Shown: in pieces, positions 1 through 6,952 of the stretch
Layout of the letters: each line of letters opens with the position of its first letter
Numbering within the stretch: the stretch's first letter is position 1
Assembly (NCBI GenBank): GCA_030150135.1
Contig: JASLGO010000169.1
Span: forward strand, 1 to 13,000
Direction: 5' to 3'
DNA from: Aquirhabdus sp.
GTDB taxonomy: Bacteria > Pseudomonadota > Gammaproteobacteria > Pseudomonadales > Moraxellaceae
Length of the DNA stretch: 13,000 nt
The notes under the pieces: model-generated
What the model saw: only the letters and a program-made list of their open reading frames with translations
What the model was told of the DNA's origin: nothing
Database searches by the model: none
Program-made: the position numbers and the translations under genes

Positions 1-4
1 GTTC

Positions 5-1231
5 ATGAAAGACGGTATTTTCGATAGTCAGAAAACCAACCAATATGTCGATAAGAAAAGACGACTCTGGCTACTTGGGCCATCAGTGCCTGCGCTTGGA
101 ATTGCCGCGATGGCGGGCTATCAATTTGGTCCAAAATGGACTCGCAAACTGTGTGCTGGTTTTGGACCAACGCTACTTCATGGGATTATTCCTGCGCTGG
201 ACAAGCTGATCGGCGATGACCAGCAAAATCCGCCGACCTTAGCAGTCAAAGGCTTAGAAGATGATCCGTATTATGCAAGGATTGTGAAGCTGTATATCCC
301 ACTGCAATATGCTGCCAACATTTACGGCGCGTACTTGGCAAGCCGTAAAACGACACCGCTGTCTGATCAATTGTTGCTGGGTAGCTTACTCGGTGTGATC
401 AATGGGGTGGCAATTAACACCGCGCATGAACTCAGCCATAAACAAAGTAAAGTCGATCATATTTTGTCTCATTTAGCGCTGGCTCCGACAGGATATAACC
501 ATTTCCGTGTGGAACACCCTTATGGACATCATCGCCGTGTTGCAACGCCTGAAGATCCAGCATCTTCAAAAATGGGTGAGTCATTCTGGAAGTTCTTACC
601 ACGAACGGTGATCGGTAGTTTTAAGTCTGCGATCGAAATTGAGTCCAGACGTCTTGAACGTAAGAATCAGAAATTCTGGTCGATCCACAATGAATTATTG
701 CAAGGTTGGCTCATGTCAGCAGGCTTTCATACCAGCATGCTCGCTATGTTTGGTAAACGCAGCATTCCGTTTTTGGCGACCCAATCGCTGTATGGTATTA
801 CCTTGTTTGAGATCATTAATTATGTCGAACACTATGGTTTGAAACGCCAAAAGCTTGAGAATGGTCAATATGAACGCACGCTGCCTGAACATAGCTGGAA
901 TAACAACAACATCGTCACCAATTTGTTTTTATACCAGCTCCAGCGCCATTCGGATCATCATGCCAATCCGACTCGCAGTTTTCAGGCATTGCGACACTTT
1001 GATGATGCGCCGCAATTGCCAAGCGGTTATGGCTCTATGATTCTCCCTGCACTGTTCCCGAAATGGTGGTTCAGTATCATGGATCAACGTGTCGTGGATC
1101 ATTACAAAGGCGATTTGAATAAAGCCAATATGGATCCTGAAGCCAAAGCACGCTTATTCGAAAAATATGATGTTAAGGCAGAGAGCGACATCAAGAACGA
1201 AATAGCAAGCCAAAGTAAAATCGAAAGCTGA
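5..1231 (+). CDS. alkB: Alkane 1-monooxygenase (membrane di-iron alkane hydroxylase)
   Basis: Integral inner-membrane non-haem di-iron enzyme that hydroxylates the terminal carbon of n-alkanes with O2, using electrons from rubredoxin. The 408 residues show all the family histidine boxes: HELSHK (141-146), EHPYGHH (170-176) followed by VATPEDPAS, NYVEHYGL (272-279) and LQRHSDHHANP (312-322). Hydrophobic stretches near 20-40, 95-113, 122-140 and 234-275 fit the family's transmembrane helices. Length matches known AlkB/AlkM proteins (about 400-410 residues). The N-terminal YVDKKRRLWLL also aligns with the family, so the gene is probably complete, but the start lies 5 bases from the window edge and its ribosome binding site cannot be seen. 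By hand alignment, the position of Trp55 in Pseudomonas putida GPo1 AlkB is Leu58 here, which suggests longer-chain substrates (inference). The rubredoxin gene follows about 330 bp downstream. The Acinetobacter name alkM would be equally fitting. Confidence 0.95.
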   Translation: MKDGIFDSQKTNQYVDKKRRLWLLGPSVPALGIAAMAGYQFGPKWTRKLCAGFGPTLLHGIIPALDKLIGDDQQNPPTLAVKGLEDDPYYARIVKLYIPLQYAANIYGAYLASRKTTPLSDQLLLGSLLGVINGVAINTAHELSHKQSKVDHILSHLALAPTGYNHFRVEHPYGHHRRVATPEDPASSKMGESFWKFLPRTVIGSFKSAIEIESRRLERKNQKFWSIHNELLQGWLMSAGFHTSMLAMFGKRSIPFLATQSLYGITLFEIINYVEHYGLKRQKLENGQYERTLPEHSWNNNNIVTNLFLYQLQRHSDHHANPTRSFQALRHFDDAPQLPSGYGSMILPALFPKWWFSIMDQRVVDHYKGDLNKANMDPEAKARLFEKYDVKAESDIKNEIASQSKIES

Positions 1232-1561
1232 TTGCTAGGGCTATTTAAGAGTCAGTAGTTTTAATAATATGAAATTGCTGATTTGTTTGTTTTCTATTTT
1301 AAGGCATATTACAAATTTCAATGTTGTAATTTATCGTATGTTTTCAAATCTCCCCTAACCCCTCTTTTTCTAAAGAGGGGAAAAACTCCTCCCTTTAGAA
1401 AGGGAGGTTGGGAGGGATTTTCAGGCATCGGACAAATAAACTGCATAAGAAGTGCAATAAGCCTTGAAAGGAAATAATTCACAGCAAAATTATTGTCAAA
1501 AATGTTTTCAACAATTCACCAAAATAGACCTGAAAAAATCTGATTTGATCGAGGAAAAGTG
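1232..1561. other. Intergenic region between alkB and rubA
   Basis: This 330-bp gap holds one recognisable element, the double-hairpin repeat at 1346-1420. Outside it the sequence is AT-rich and non-coding. I found no convincing intrinsic terminator after alkB and no clear sigma-70 promoter for rubA. A 64-residue open frame at 1283-1477 is created by the repeat itself and is not a credible gene. Just before rubA, AGGA at 1552-1555 serves as its ribosome binding site. Confidence 0.6.
1346..1420. repeat. Double-hairpin palindromic intergenic repeat
   Basis: Two perfect 9-bp inverted repeats stand side by side. CCCCTCTTT (1359-1367) pairs with AAAGAGGGG (1372-1380) around TTCT, and CCTCCCTTT (1388-1396) pairs with AAAGGGAGG (1399-1407). 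The outer ends, AAATCTCCCC and GGGAGGGATTT, are also imperfect inverted repeats, so the whole 75 bp can fold as one compound structure. This is the layout of a short non-autonomous palindromic repeat of the kind dispersed in many bacterial genomes. From memory, similar C/G-rich double hairpins recur in Acinetobacter intergenic DNA. There is no T-run after either stem on either strand, so it is not a standard intrinsic terminator. It could still stabilise the 3' end of the alkB transcript or attenuate read-through into rubA. Confidence 0.75.
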
Positions 1562-1726
1562 ATGAAAAGATATCAATGTGTCGTGTGTGGTTTGATTTAC
1601 GATGAAGCTGAAGGTTGGCCGATGGACGGCATTGCTGCGGGTACACGTTGGGACGATATCCCTGAAAGCTGGGTTTGCCCTGACTGTGGTGTGTCCAAAT
1701 TAGACTTTGAGATGGTTGAAATTTAA
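1562..1726 (+). CDS. rubA: Rubredoxin (electron carrier to alkane hydroxylase)
   Basis: Small cytoplasmic iron protein that passes electrons from rubredoxin reductase to the alkane hydroxylase. The 54-residue product begins MKRYQCVVCGLIYDEAEG and ends DFEMVEI. The single iron would be held by Cys6 and Cys9 (CVVCG) and Cys39 and Cys42 (CPDCG). The conserved aromatic and acidic residues of the fold (Tyr4, Tyr13, Trp30, the DIPESWVCP segment) are in place. Length and sequence match single-domain rubredoxins such as Acinetobacter RubA. AGGA at 1552-1555 lies six bases before the ATG, which fixes the start. It follows alkB on the same strand. No rubredoxin reductase (rubB) is present in the window, so the reductase must be encoded elsewhere. 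Confidence 0.95.
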   Translation: MKRYQCVVCGLIYDEAEGWPMDGIAAGTRWDDIPESWVCPDCGVSKLDFEMVEI

Positions 1727-1758
1727 GCGTATATCAACCTCTATCTGTTCAAAAAGTC

Positions 1759-1788
1759 AGCACAGCAAATCTCCACGGAAAGTATGAT
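1759..1788 (+). promoter_or_regulatory. Possible promoter of kch
   Basis: TATGAT at 1783-1788 matches the sigma-70 -10 consensus at 5 of 6 positions. AGCACA at 1759-1764 (3 of 6) is spaced 18 bp upstream as a weak -35. It lies about 37 bp before the kch start and after the rubA stop, so it would let kch be transcribed independently of alkB-rubA. Judged by eye only. Confidence 0.35.
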
Positions 1789-1824
1789 AGGATCAGCGAC
1801 TTAAGATCGAAGAGAAGCTGATCT

Positions 1825-3021
1825 ATGGCGAATCAGGACGATGTGAGCGCACAAAAAAATTATGATTTAAGAAAGCTTTTGCATGTGGATATTTGGTTTC
1901 CGCATATTCTGTTATTTTTGGCAACATTCATCTTGGGATTATTGGAACTTGGTCCATTAATCCTTCATTTCTTGACCAAAGGCATCACTTTTCACGAGTT
2001 GATTTCGCTGTCTACGGTCGTATTCACCGATATTATTGATGGCGCACCCAAAATTATTGCAGGGGTGTTTTTATTGATCATGTCGATCGGGCTGTTACTC
2101 AGATCGCGATTGGCATGGATCATCTGCATTCTGGTGATGTGTGTCAATGTCGTGGAGTTTTTATTTACGAGAAGCAATTCTTTTCTTTTTCTCATCTACA
2201 ACGTTGTTTTATTAGTCGCATTGGTGTTGAGTCGACGTGATTTTCAGCGCAGCAGCGTTGCGACCGCAAGCTTATTTGCTTTTACCAGTGTTTTCTCATT
2301 ACTCGCGTATGCAGTTGTAGGCGCTTATATACTCGGAACACAGTTTTCACCGCACATTACCGACTTAGGGACGGCGTTTTATTTTGCGATTGTGTCCATG
2401 TCTACCGTCGGTTATGGCGATATTGTTCCCAAGACACCTGAAGCACATTTATTTGTAATTTCAATCATTATTTTAGGCATTACGGTGTTTGCGACATCAC
2501 TGAGCACGCTGTTTGTTCCATTGATCAGTAAGCATGTTCATCGGTTAATACATCCACGAGGAAAGGTCATGGAGTACAAGGATCACTACGTCATCATTAG
2601 CCAAAGCGCACTTGCCATGAACAGTGGTAAGGAGTTGCTCAAACGAGGTGAAAAAGTCATCTATATTGTTGATGCGATTCCAGATCATCAGGATGAACAG
2701 GCCAGTTATATTGTCGGAGATCCAAGTCATCTCGATGTGTTGCAACATGCTAATGCCAAGGTTGCTCGTGCAATTATGGCGTTGAGTAACGATGATTCTG
2801 CGAATGTCTTTGTGATTCTGGCGGCAAAAGAATTAGCAGGAACAGCCAAAACGGTCACGGTGGTCAATGATGCCCGCAATCTGACTCGGATCAAACTGGT
2901 TCATCCAGATATTGTGCTTTCACCGACCATCGTAGGAAGCGAGTTGCTGGTCATGGCGTTGAGTGGAGAAACCGTCCAGAGTGACGACTTGATCAAACGT
3001 CTGTTGCACTTTGAGTCTTGA
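1825..3021 (+). CDS. kch: Voltage-gated-type potassium channel with RCK/TrkA-N domain
   Basis: Inner-membrane potassium channel, a close relative of E. coli Kch (417 residues; here 398). The N-terminal half has about six hydrophobic helices (near 24-50, 74-93, 96-114, 118-136, 146-170 and 207-234). The pore carries the selectivity filter TVGYGD (194-199), preceded by the FYFAIVSMS pore helix and followed by ITVFATSLS. The cytoplasmic half (about 252-372) is an RCK (regulator of K+ conductance) domain, with AIMALSNDDSANVFVILAAK and VHPDIVLSP motifs as in E. coli Kch. The glycine-rich nucleotide motif at the first RCK strand is degenerate (VIISQSALAMN), so dinucleotide binding is doubtful. There is no regular arginine-rich S4 helix, so true voltage sensing is also doubtful. 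A GAAGAGAAG purine run lies about 10 bases before the ATG. A second well-placed start at Met249 could yield the RCK domain alone. The gene is convergent with the GMC oxidoreductase; no functional link to alkane oxidation is evident. Confidence 0.92.
   Translation: MANQDDVSAQKNYDLRKLLHVDIWFPHILLFLATFILGLLELGPLILHFLTKGITFHELISLSTVVFTDIIDGAPKIIAGVFLLIMSIGLLLRSRLAWIICILVMCVNVVEFLFTRSNSFLFLIYNVVLLVALVLSRRDFQRSSVATASLFAFTSVFSLLAYAVVGAYILGTQFSPHITDLGTAFYFAIVSMSTVGYGDIVPKTPEAHLFVISIIILGITVFATSLSTLFVPLISKHVHRLIHPRGKVMEYKDHYVIISQSALAMNSGKELLKRGEKVIYIVDAIPDHQDEQASYIVGDPSHLDVLQHANAKVARAIMALSNDDSANVFVILAAKELAGTAKTVTVVNDARNLTRIKLVHPDIVLSPTIVGSELLVMALSGETVQSDDLIKRLLHFES
2558..2571 (+). promoter_or_regulatory. 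Internal ribosome binding site and start codon for a free RCK domain
   Basis: GAGGAAAGG at 2558-2566 includes AGGA (2559-2562) exactly six bases before an in-frame ATG (2569-2571), which is Met249 of the channel. This is a better Shine-Dalgarno match than the one at the annotated kch start. The codon sits precisely at the junction between the last membrane helix and the RCK domain, so translation from it would give a soluble protein of 150 residues. In E. coli Kch, Met240 at the equivalent place (before the KDHF segment) is known to start a free RCK product. Use of the site here is inferred. Confidence 0.6.
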
Positions 3022-3050
3022 GAAGAGAGGTGAGTGTTGATATAGCTCAT

Positions 3051-3112
3051 TGAGCCTGTCGAAATGTGCGGTGATACACAACCACATTTCGATGGTTGAT
3101 GAGCCTGTCGAA
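3051..3112. repeat. Direct and inverted repeats between convergent genes
   Basis: TGAGCCTGTCGAA occurs twice (3051-3063 and 3100-3112). A perfect 10-bp inverted repeat, TCGAAATGTG (3059-3068) and CACATTTCGA (3083-3092), closes a 14-base loop and shares its outer end with the first copy. The element sits in the 125-bp gap between the ends of kch and the GMC oxidoreductase gene. The GAGCCTGTCGAA core resembles a widespread intergenic repeat core, recalled from memory. The stem could slow or stop transcription from both sides, but no T-run follows it, so it is not called as an intrinsic terminator. Confidence 0.6.
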
Positions 3113-3146
3113 TCACGAACTTAGTGTTCTTTCTAACCATCTCCTG

Positions 3147-4775
3147 CTAGCTTTTGACATCAGTCACAACAGAAGCTTTCGGCGGGATAAACGACATGGC
3201 GCGTTCTGCGAGTGCAGTGATGGTTAAACTTGGATTGACGCCCAGATTCGCACCCAACATTGAACCATCAATCACATACAGATTTTTATAATTAAACACT
3301 CTGTTTTGTGAGTCGATCACGCCTTCTGCTGCTGAGGCAGCCATCGCACATCCACCCATACAGTGCGCAGTAAACGGCACATTAAACAGAATTTCAGTTT
3401 TGGTCGTCATGGGATACCCATGAAACATTTTTGCGACTTTTTCCGTAAATGCGTTGGCTTGAGGAATGTAAACGGGTAAAGGCTGTCCTTCTGAAGATAA
3501 GACTTTGCCAAAAGGCCACCACCAATGTTTTTTCAATTTCATCTGAATGGAAGCATCCACCGTTTGCATGACCAAAAAAATCAACGTTTGACGCGCAAAA
3601 CCAAAAGGGCTGTTCATTTTTATAAAAATGAGCGGATGACGAATGAATGCCCAGAGCCAGAACAAGATTCTGGATAAACCGGGCTTTCCACCGCTCATAT
3701 ATGTGGTCAGTAACCCCATGCCATCTGAACCACGCTGATAACGTGTCGCTTCGATATGTGTATTGTGATTCAGATAGATGCTGGAACCGATTGCGACACC
3801 TTGGCTCATATCGACATTTTTATCAAAGAAACGTACTCCTAAAATCGATTCAGCATTGGTGCGAACCTGTGTTCCGAGTTGATCAGAGATATTCGGCAGG
3901 TTATTACGATCTTTTAAGCGCAAGAGAAGCTCTTGTGTTCCGAGTGAAGACGCTGAAAGAATGACATTTTTTACCGTCCATACGCGCTTGTTTTTTTGTC
4001 CCCATGAGGTTGAGTCAATGGTTGTGACCACATAACCGTCACAGCCATCGGGTTGATCATTGAGCGGCTGAATATCGATGACTTTAGTTTCAGAAAAAAC
4101 CTGAGCACCTTGTTTCTCCGCAAAATATAGATAGTTCTTGTCTAAGGTGTTTTTGGCATTATGTTTACACCCTGTCATACACCCACCACACGCGGTACAG
4201 GTTGCTCTATCAGGGCCTTGTCCATTGAAATACGGATCGGGATAGGTCTTGCCACCTTCTTCACCCTGCGGTGGAAAAAAGGTAGCAACGCGTGTCGGTT
4301 TGAAGGTATGCCCAACCCCAACCGCTTCGCCCATTTTTTTGAGCATATGGTCAGCAGCGCCGAAGATTTTGTTTTCGGTCACGCCGAGCATTCTTTCGGC
4401 TTCCTGAAAGTGTTGAGGCATGTCGTCTTTTAAATGGGGGATTTTTCCCCAAGAACCTTCACTCCATACACTGTCAGGCGGAATCAGTAAGGTGTTGGCA
4501 TAGGTAATAGAGCCTCCGCCCACGGCATTGCCACAAATAATCGTGACATGACGAAAAATACGCAAATTAAAGAACCCAAAGAACTTGATCGCTGGACGCC
4601 AAATCCATCGTGGTGTGTTCCAGTTGGTTTTAGGAAAATCTTTGGCCTCCCAGCGCTTACCCATTTCCATGATCGCAACGGAATACCCTTTTTCTGAAAG
4701 TCGGTGTGCTGAAACACTTCCGCCAAATCCAGAACCAATAATGAGATAATCAAAATCATAAATCTGGTTTTGCAT
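3147..4775 (-). CDS. GMC-family FAD-dependent oxidoreductase, ChoD (cholesterol oxidase-like) subfamily
   Basis: Flavoenzyme expected to oxidise an alcohol or sterol-like substrate; the true substrate is unknown. The 542 residues begin with the FAD-binding Rossmann motif IIGSGFGGS (12-20; Gly14, Gly16, Gly19), with the acidic end of the second strand near Glu37. The GGGS segment at 86-89 contacts flavin in the family. The C-terminal GMC half has the expected catalytic His471 (TAHCMGG) and Asn514 (GANLGVNPSL). The pattern KTYPDPYFNGQGP, then a cysteine-rich stretch, then HNAKNTLDKNYL closely resembles Mycobacterium tuberculosis ChoD. CTACGGCMTGC (Cys193, 196, 199, 203) looks like a four-cysteine iron-sulfur ligand set. 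There is no signal peptide. AGGAG at 4785-4789 precedes the ATG by nine bases. The neighbouring alkB and rubA make a role in oxidising alkane-derived alcohols attractive, but that is inference. It is not the AlkJ-type alcohol dehydrogenase. Confidence 0.85.
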   Translation of the reverse strand: MQNQIYDFDYLIIGSGFGGSVSAHRLSEKGYSVAIMEMGKRWEAKDFPKTNWNTPRWIWRPAIKFFGFFNLRIFRHVTIICGNAVGGGSITYANTLLIPPDSVWSEGSWGKIPHLKDDMPQHFQEAERMLGVTENKIFGAADHMLKKMGEAVGVGHTFKPTRVATFFPPQGEEGGKTYPDPYFNGQGPDRATCTACGGCMTGCKHNAKNTLDKNYLYFAEKQGAQVFSETKVIDIQPLNDQPDGCDGYVVTTIDSTSWGQKNKRVWTVKNVILSASSLGTQELLLRLKDRNNLPNISDQLGTQVRTNAESILGVRFFDKNVDMSQGVAIGSSIYLNHNTHIEATRYQRGSDGMGLLTTYMSGGKPGLSRILFWLWAFIRHPLIFIKMNSPFGFARQTLIFLVMQTVDASIQMKLKKHWWWPFGKVLSSEGQPLPVYIPQANAFTEKVAKMFHGYPMTTKTEILFNVPFTAHCMGGCAMAASAAEGVIDSQNRVFNYKNLYVIDGSMLGANLGVNPSLTITALAERAMSFIPPKASVVTDVKS

Positions 4776-4914
4776 ATCGTTGAGCTCCTGATTTGGGCAA
4801 TGGATATTAATTCTTTGGATACAGTATCTTGAATGCTTTGTCGAAATTGTCGCGCGAGATATAAAATGAATAAATCGACAGGTTAATAGTTATTGATTTT
4901 TATTAAATTTACTT

Positions 4915-4948
4915 GTCATTTTAAGACTCTAGGTAGTCATTTTATGAC
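4915..4948 (-). promoter_or_regulatory. Tandem operator-like dyads upstream of the GMC oxidoreductase gene
   Basis: Two 13-bp elements, GTCATTTTAAGAC (4915-4927) and GTCATTTTATGAC (4936-4948), differ at one base and start 21 bp apart, about two helical turns. The second is a perfect 5-3-5 palindrome (GTCAT-TTT-ATGAC); the first is the same palindrome with one changed base. AAGACT (4923-4928) and AGTCTT (4952-4957) add an outer inverted pair. The site lies 140-173 bp before the oxidoreductase start and beyond the glmS terminator, so it most likely serves the oxidoreductase. This fits a dimeric regulator binding side by side; which regulator is unknown. Confidence 0.5.
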
Positions 4949-4983
4949 ATTAGTCTTTTGTCAGATCGCTTGTTTTTAGCCAT

Positions 4984-5022
4984 AGAAAAACCCAGCATCC
5001 TTTGAGTTTGGATTGCTGGGTT
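4984..5022 (-). terminator. Rho-independent terminator of glmS
   Basis: Read on the - strand, AACCCAGCA and TGCTGGGTT (plus strand 5014-5022 and 4989-4997) form a 9-bp stem that continues as three more pairs (GGA/TCC) after a one-base bulge, with a 9-base loop. It is followed directly by TTTTTCT (4984-4990). It lies just beyond the glmS stop codon and would end the glmU-glmS transcript. Confidence 0.9.
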
Positions 5023-5046
5023 CTTGGTCTTACAGGTAGGGCTTAA

Positions 5047-6879
5047 TTATTCCACAGTGACTGACTTCGCCAAATTACGTGGCTGATCGACATCCGTACC
5101 ACGCAATACCGCAACGTGATACGACAGCAATTGCACAGGAATACTGTACACAATCGGAGCGACCAAACCAGCGATCTTCGGAATTGGCAGTACATGGACG
5201 CGGTCTTCAGATTTGATACCGCTATCGACATCTGCAAATACAAACAGTTCACCGCCACGTGCGCGGACTTCTTGCATGTTTGATTTGAGTTTATCGAGCA
5301 AGTCATCTTGCGCTGCTAGCACCACGATCGGCATGTCTTTATCCACGAGAGCGAGTGGACCATGCTTCAGCTCACCAGCGGCATAACCTTCAGCGTGGAT
5401 GTATGAAATTTCTTTCAATTTCAACGCGCCTTCCAGTGCGATTGGGTATTCGATACCGCGACCCAAGAACAAAGCATGACGTTTTTCGATAAAGGCGTGG
5501 GACATTTTTTCGATTTGGCTATCAAGCGCCAAAGCTTCGCTGACCGCGATAGGCACATGCCAGAGTTGAGAAATGATTTCCGCAGATTTTTCAGGCGCTA
5601 AACTGCGTTGCTCATGACCGACTTTGAGGACTAACAGCATCAGTGCTGCCAACTGCGTGGTAAACGCTTTTGTGGATGCCACACCGATTTCTGGGCCTGC
5701 TTGAGTCAGTAAATGCAAGTCAGTTTCACGAATCAGTGATGATGTCTTGACGTTACAGAGTGCCAGAGTGACCAGATTATCATTAGCGCCGTTGGCTTTA
5801 ATATCACGTAACGCAGCTAAGGTATCGGCAGTTTCACCTGATTGAGAGATACAAACGACCAAAGTGTTTGGCAACACTACAGGTTCGCGGTAGCGGAATT
5901 CGCTGGCGATTTCGACTTGGCATGGCATTTTCAGCAGTTTTTCAAACCAATAGCGCGCGATCATGCCTGAATGGTAACTGGTACCGCAGGCAATGATTTG
6001 AACTTGTTTGATTCCTGCGAGTTTCTTAGCTTTTTCACCCAAGAAATCATCATGCAGTGCGTTGTCGGTTATCCCGACAGACAAGGTGCGTGTCAGGGCG
6101 TCAGTTTGCTCATAAATTTCTTTGAGCATGTAATGCTTGTAACCGCCTTTTTCACTTGAGATATCGCTAGCATCGATTTCATGTGATAGGCGGCTGACAT
6201 GTTGACCGTTTTGATAAATCTCAATGGATTCGCGAGTCAGACGGACAACGTCTTTTTCTTCTAAATAAATGAAGCGGTTGGTCACTGGTAAGAGTGCCAT
6301 TTGGTCGGAGGAAATAAAGTTCTCACCGATACCCAAACCAATGACGAGTGGGGAGCCCGCACGAACAGCAATCAGTTCGTCAGCATTTTCGCTATTCACC
6401 ACACCGAGCGCATATGCACCATGCAGCAGCGGAATGACCGATTGAACAGCAGATAGTAAGGTTGCATGGCTTTTCATCGCACGATGAACGAGATGCGCGA
6501 CGACTTCGGTATCAGTTTGTGAAGTGAACACGTAACCTTCGTTTTGCAATTCAGTTTTCAGCAATTGGTAATTTTCGATAATCCCGTTGTGAACCACCGC
6601 AATTGTGCCTGATGTGTGTGGATGTGCATTGGCTACTGAAGGCGCGCCATGTGTCGCCCAGCGAGTGTGAGCAATGCCGAGAGTACCGTGCAGATGTTGT
6701 GCTTGAACAGCGGCTTCAAGGATGGCAACTTTACCGACTTGGCGTTCGCGAATGATCTCGCCTTGTTCAATCAGTGCTAGTCCTGCCGAATCGTAGCCAC
6801 GATATTCCAGACGTTTGAGTCCTTCGATCAAAATAGGTGCGACATTGCGCTCCGCGATACCACCGACAATTCCACACAT
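5047..6879 (-). CDS. glmS: Glutamine--fructose-6-phosphate aminotransferase (isomerizing)
   Basis: Makes glucosamine-6-phosphate from fructose-6-phosphate and glutamine, the first committed step towards UDP-N-acetylglucosamine for peptidoglycan and lipopolysaccharide. The 610 residues match the usual length. The class II glutaminase domain starts MCGIVGG with Cys2 as nucleophile, and includes HTRWATHG (71-78) and HNG (97-99). Two SIS sugar-isomerase domains follow: CGTSYHSG (298-305) and SQSGETADT (345-353) in the first, and EGALKLKEISYIHAEGYAAGE-type residues in the second. The C-terminal PRNLAKSVTVE carries the conserved lysine and ends in VTVE, as in E. coli GlmS. Cys2 requires the ATG used here. 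A GGA (6890-6893 region) lies about 11 bases upstream, a weak ribosome binding site. The gene follows glmU by 122 bp with no intrinsic terminator between, so co-transcription as glmU-glmS is likely. Confidence 0.97.
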   Translation of the reverse strand: MCGIVGGIAERNVAPILIEGLKRLEYRGYDSAGLALIEQGEIIRERQVGKVAILEAAVQAQHLHGTLGIAHTRWATHGAPSVANAHPHTSGTIAVVHNGIIENYQLLKTELQNEGYVFTSQTDTEVVAHLVHRAMKSHATLLSAVQSVIPLLHGAYALGVVNSENADELIAVRAGSPLVIGLGIGENFISSDQMALLPVTNRFIYLEEKDVVRLTRESIEIYQNGQHVSRLSHEIDASDISSEKGGYKHYMLKEIYEQTDALTRTLSVGITDNALHDDFLGEKAKKLAGIKQVQIIACGTSYHSGMIARYWFEKLLKMPCQVEIASEFRYREPVVLPNTLVVCISQSGETADTLAALRDIKANGANDNLVTLALCNVKTSSLIRETDLHLLTQAGPEIGVASTKAFTTQLAALMLLVLKVGHEQRSLAPEKSAEIISQLWHVPIAVSEALALDSQIEKMSHAFIEKRHALFLGRGIEYPIALEGALKLKEISYIHAEGYAAGELKHGPLALVDKDMPIVVLAAQDDLLDKLKSNMQEVRARGGELFVFADVDSGIKSEDRVHVLPIPKIAGLVAPIVYSIPVQLLSYHVAVLRGTDVDQPRNLAKSVTVE

Positions 6880-6952
6880 ATCGTTCTCATTCCTAACTAA
6901 TTCCAGAAGCGTGTTCTGGCTCTGGGTTGATCTGTTTTTGGTTTACTTGAAT

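Noticed and set aside
5..1231. AlkB homologue as a fatty acid desaturase or xylene monooxygenase
   Set aside because: The full set of AlkB boxes, including NYVEHYGL and LQRHSDHHANP, and the adjacent rubredoxin favour alkane hydroxylase.
1283..1477. 64-residue open frame between alkB and rubA
   Set aside because: Its middle (SPLTPLF, KRGKTPPFRKGG) is a translation of the double-hairpin repeat, a known type of spurious protein; there is no ribosome binding site.
1464..1521. Promoter for rubA (TTGAAA at 1464 or TTGTCA at 1493)
   Set aside because: Neither has an acceptable -10 hexamer at 16-18 bp spacing, so no promoter is called.
3647..3964. 105-residue + strand frame inside the GMC gene
   Set aside because: It lies wholly antisense to a strongly conserved coding region and has no recognisable motif or ribosome binding site.
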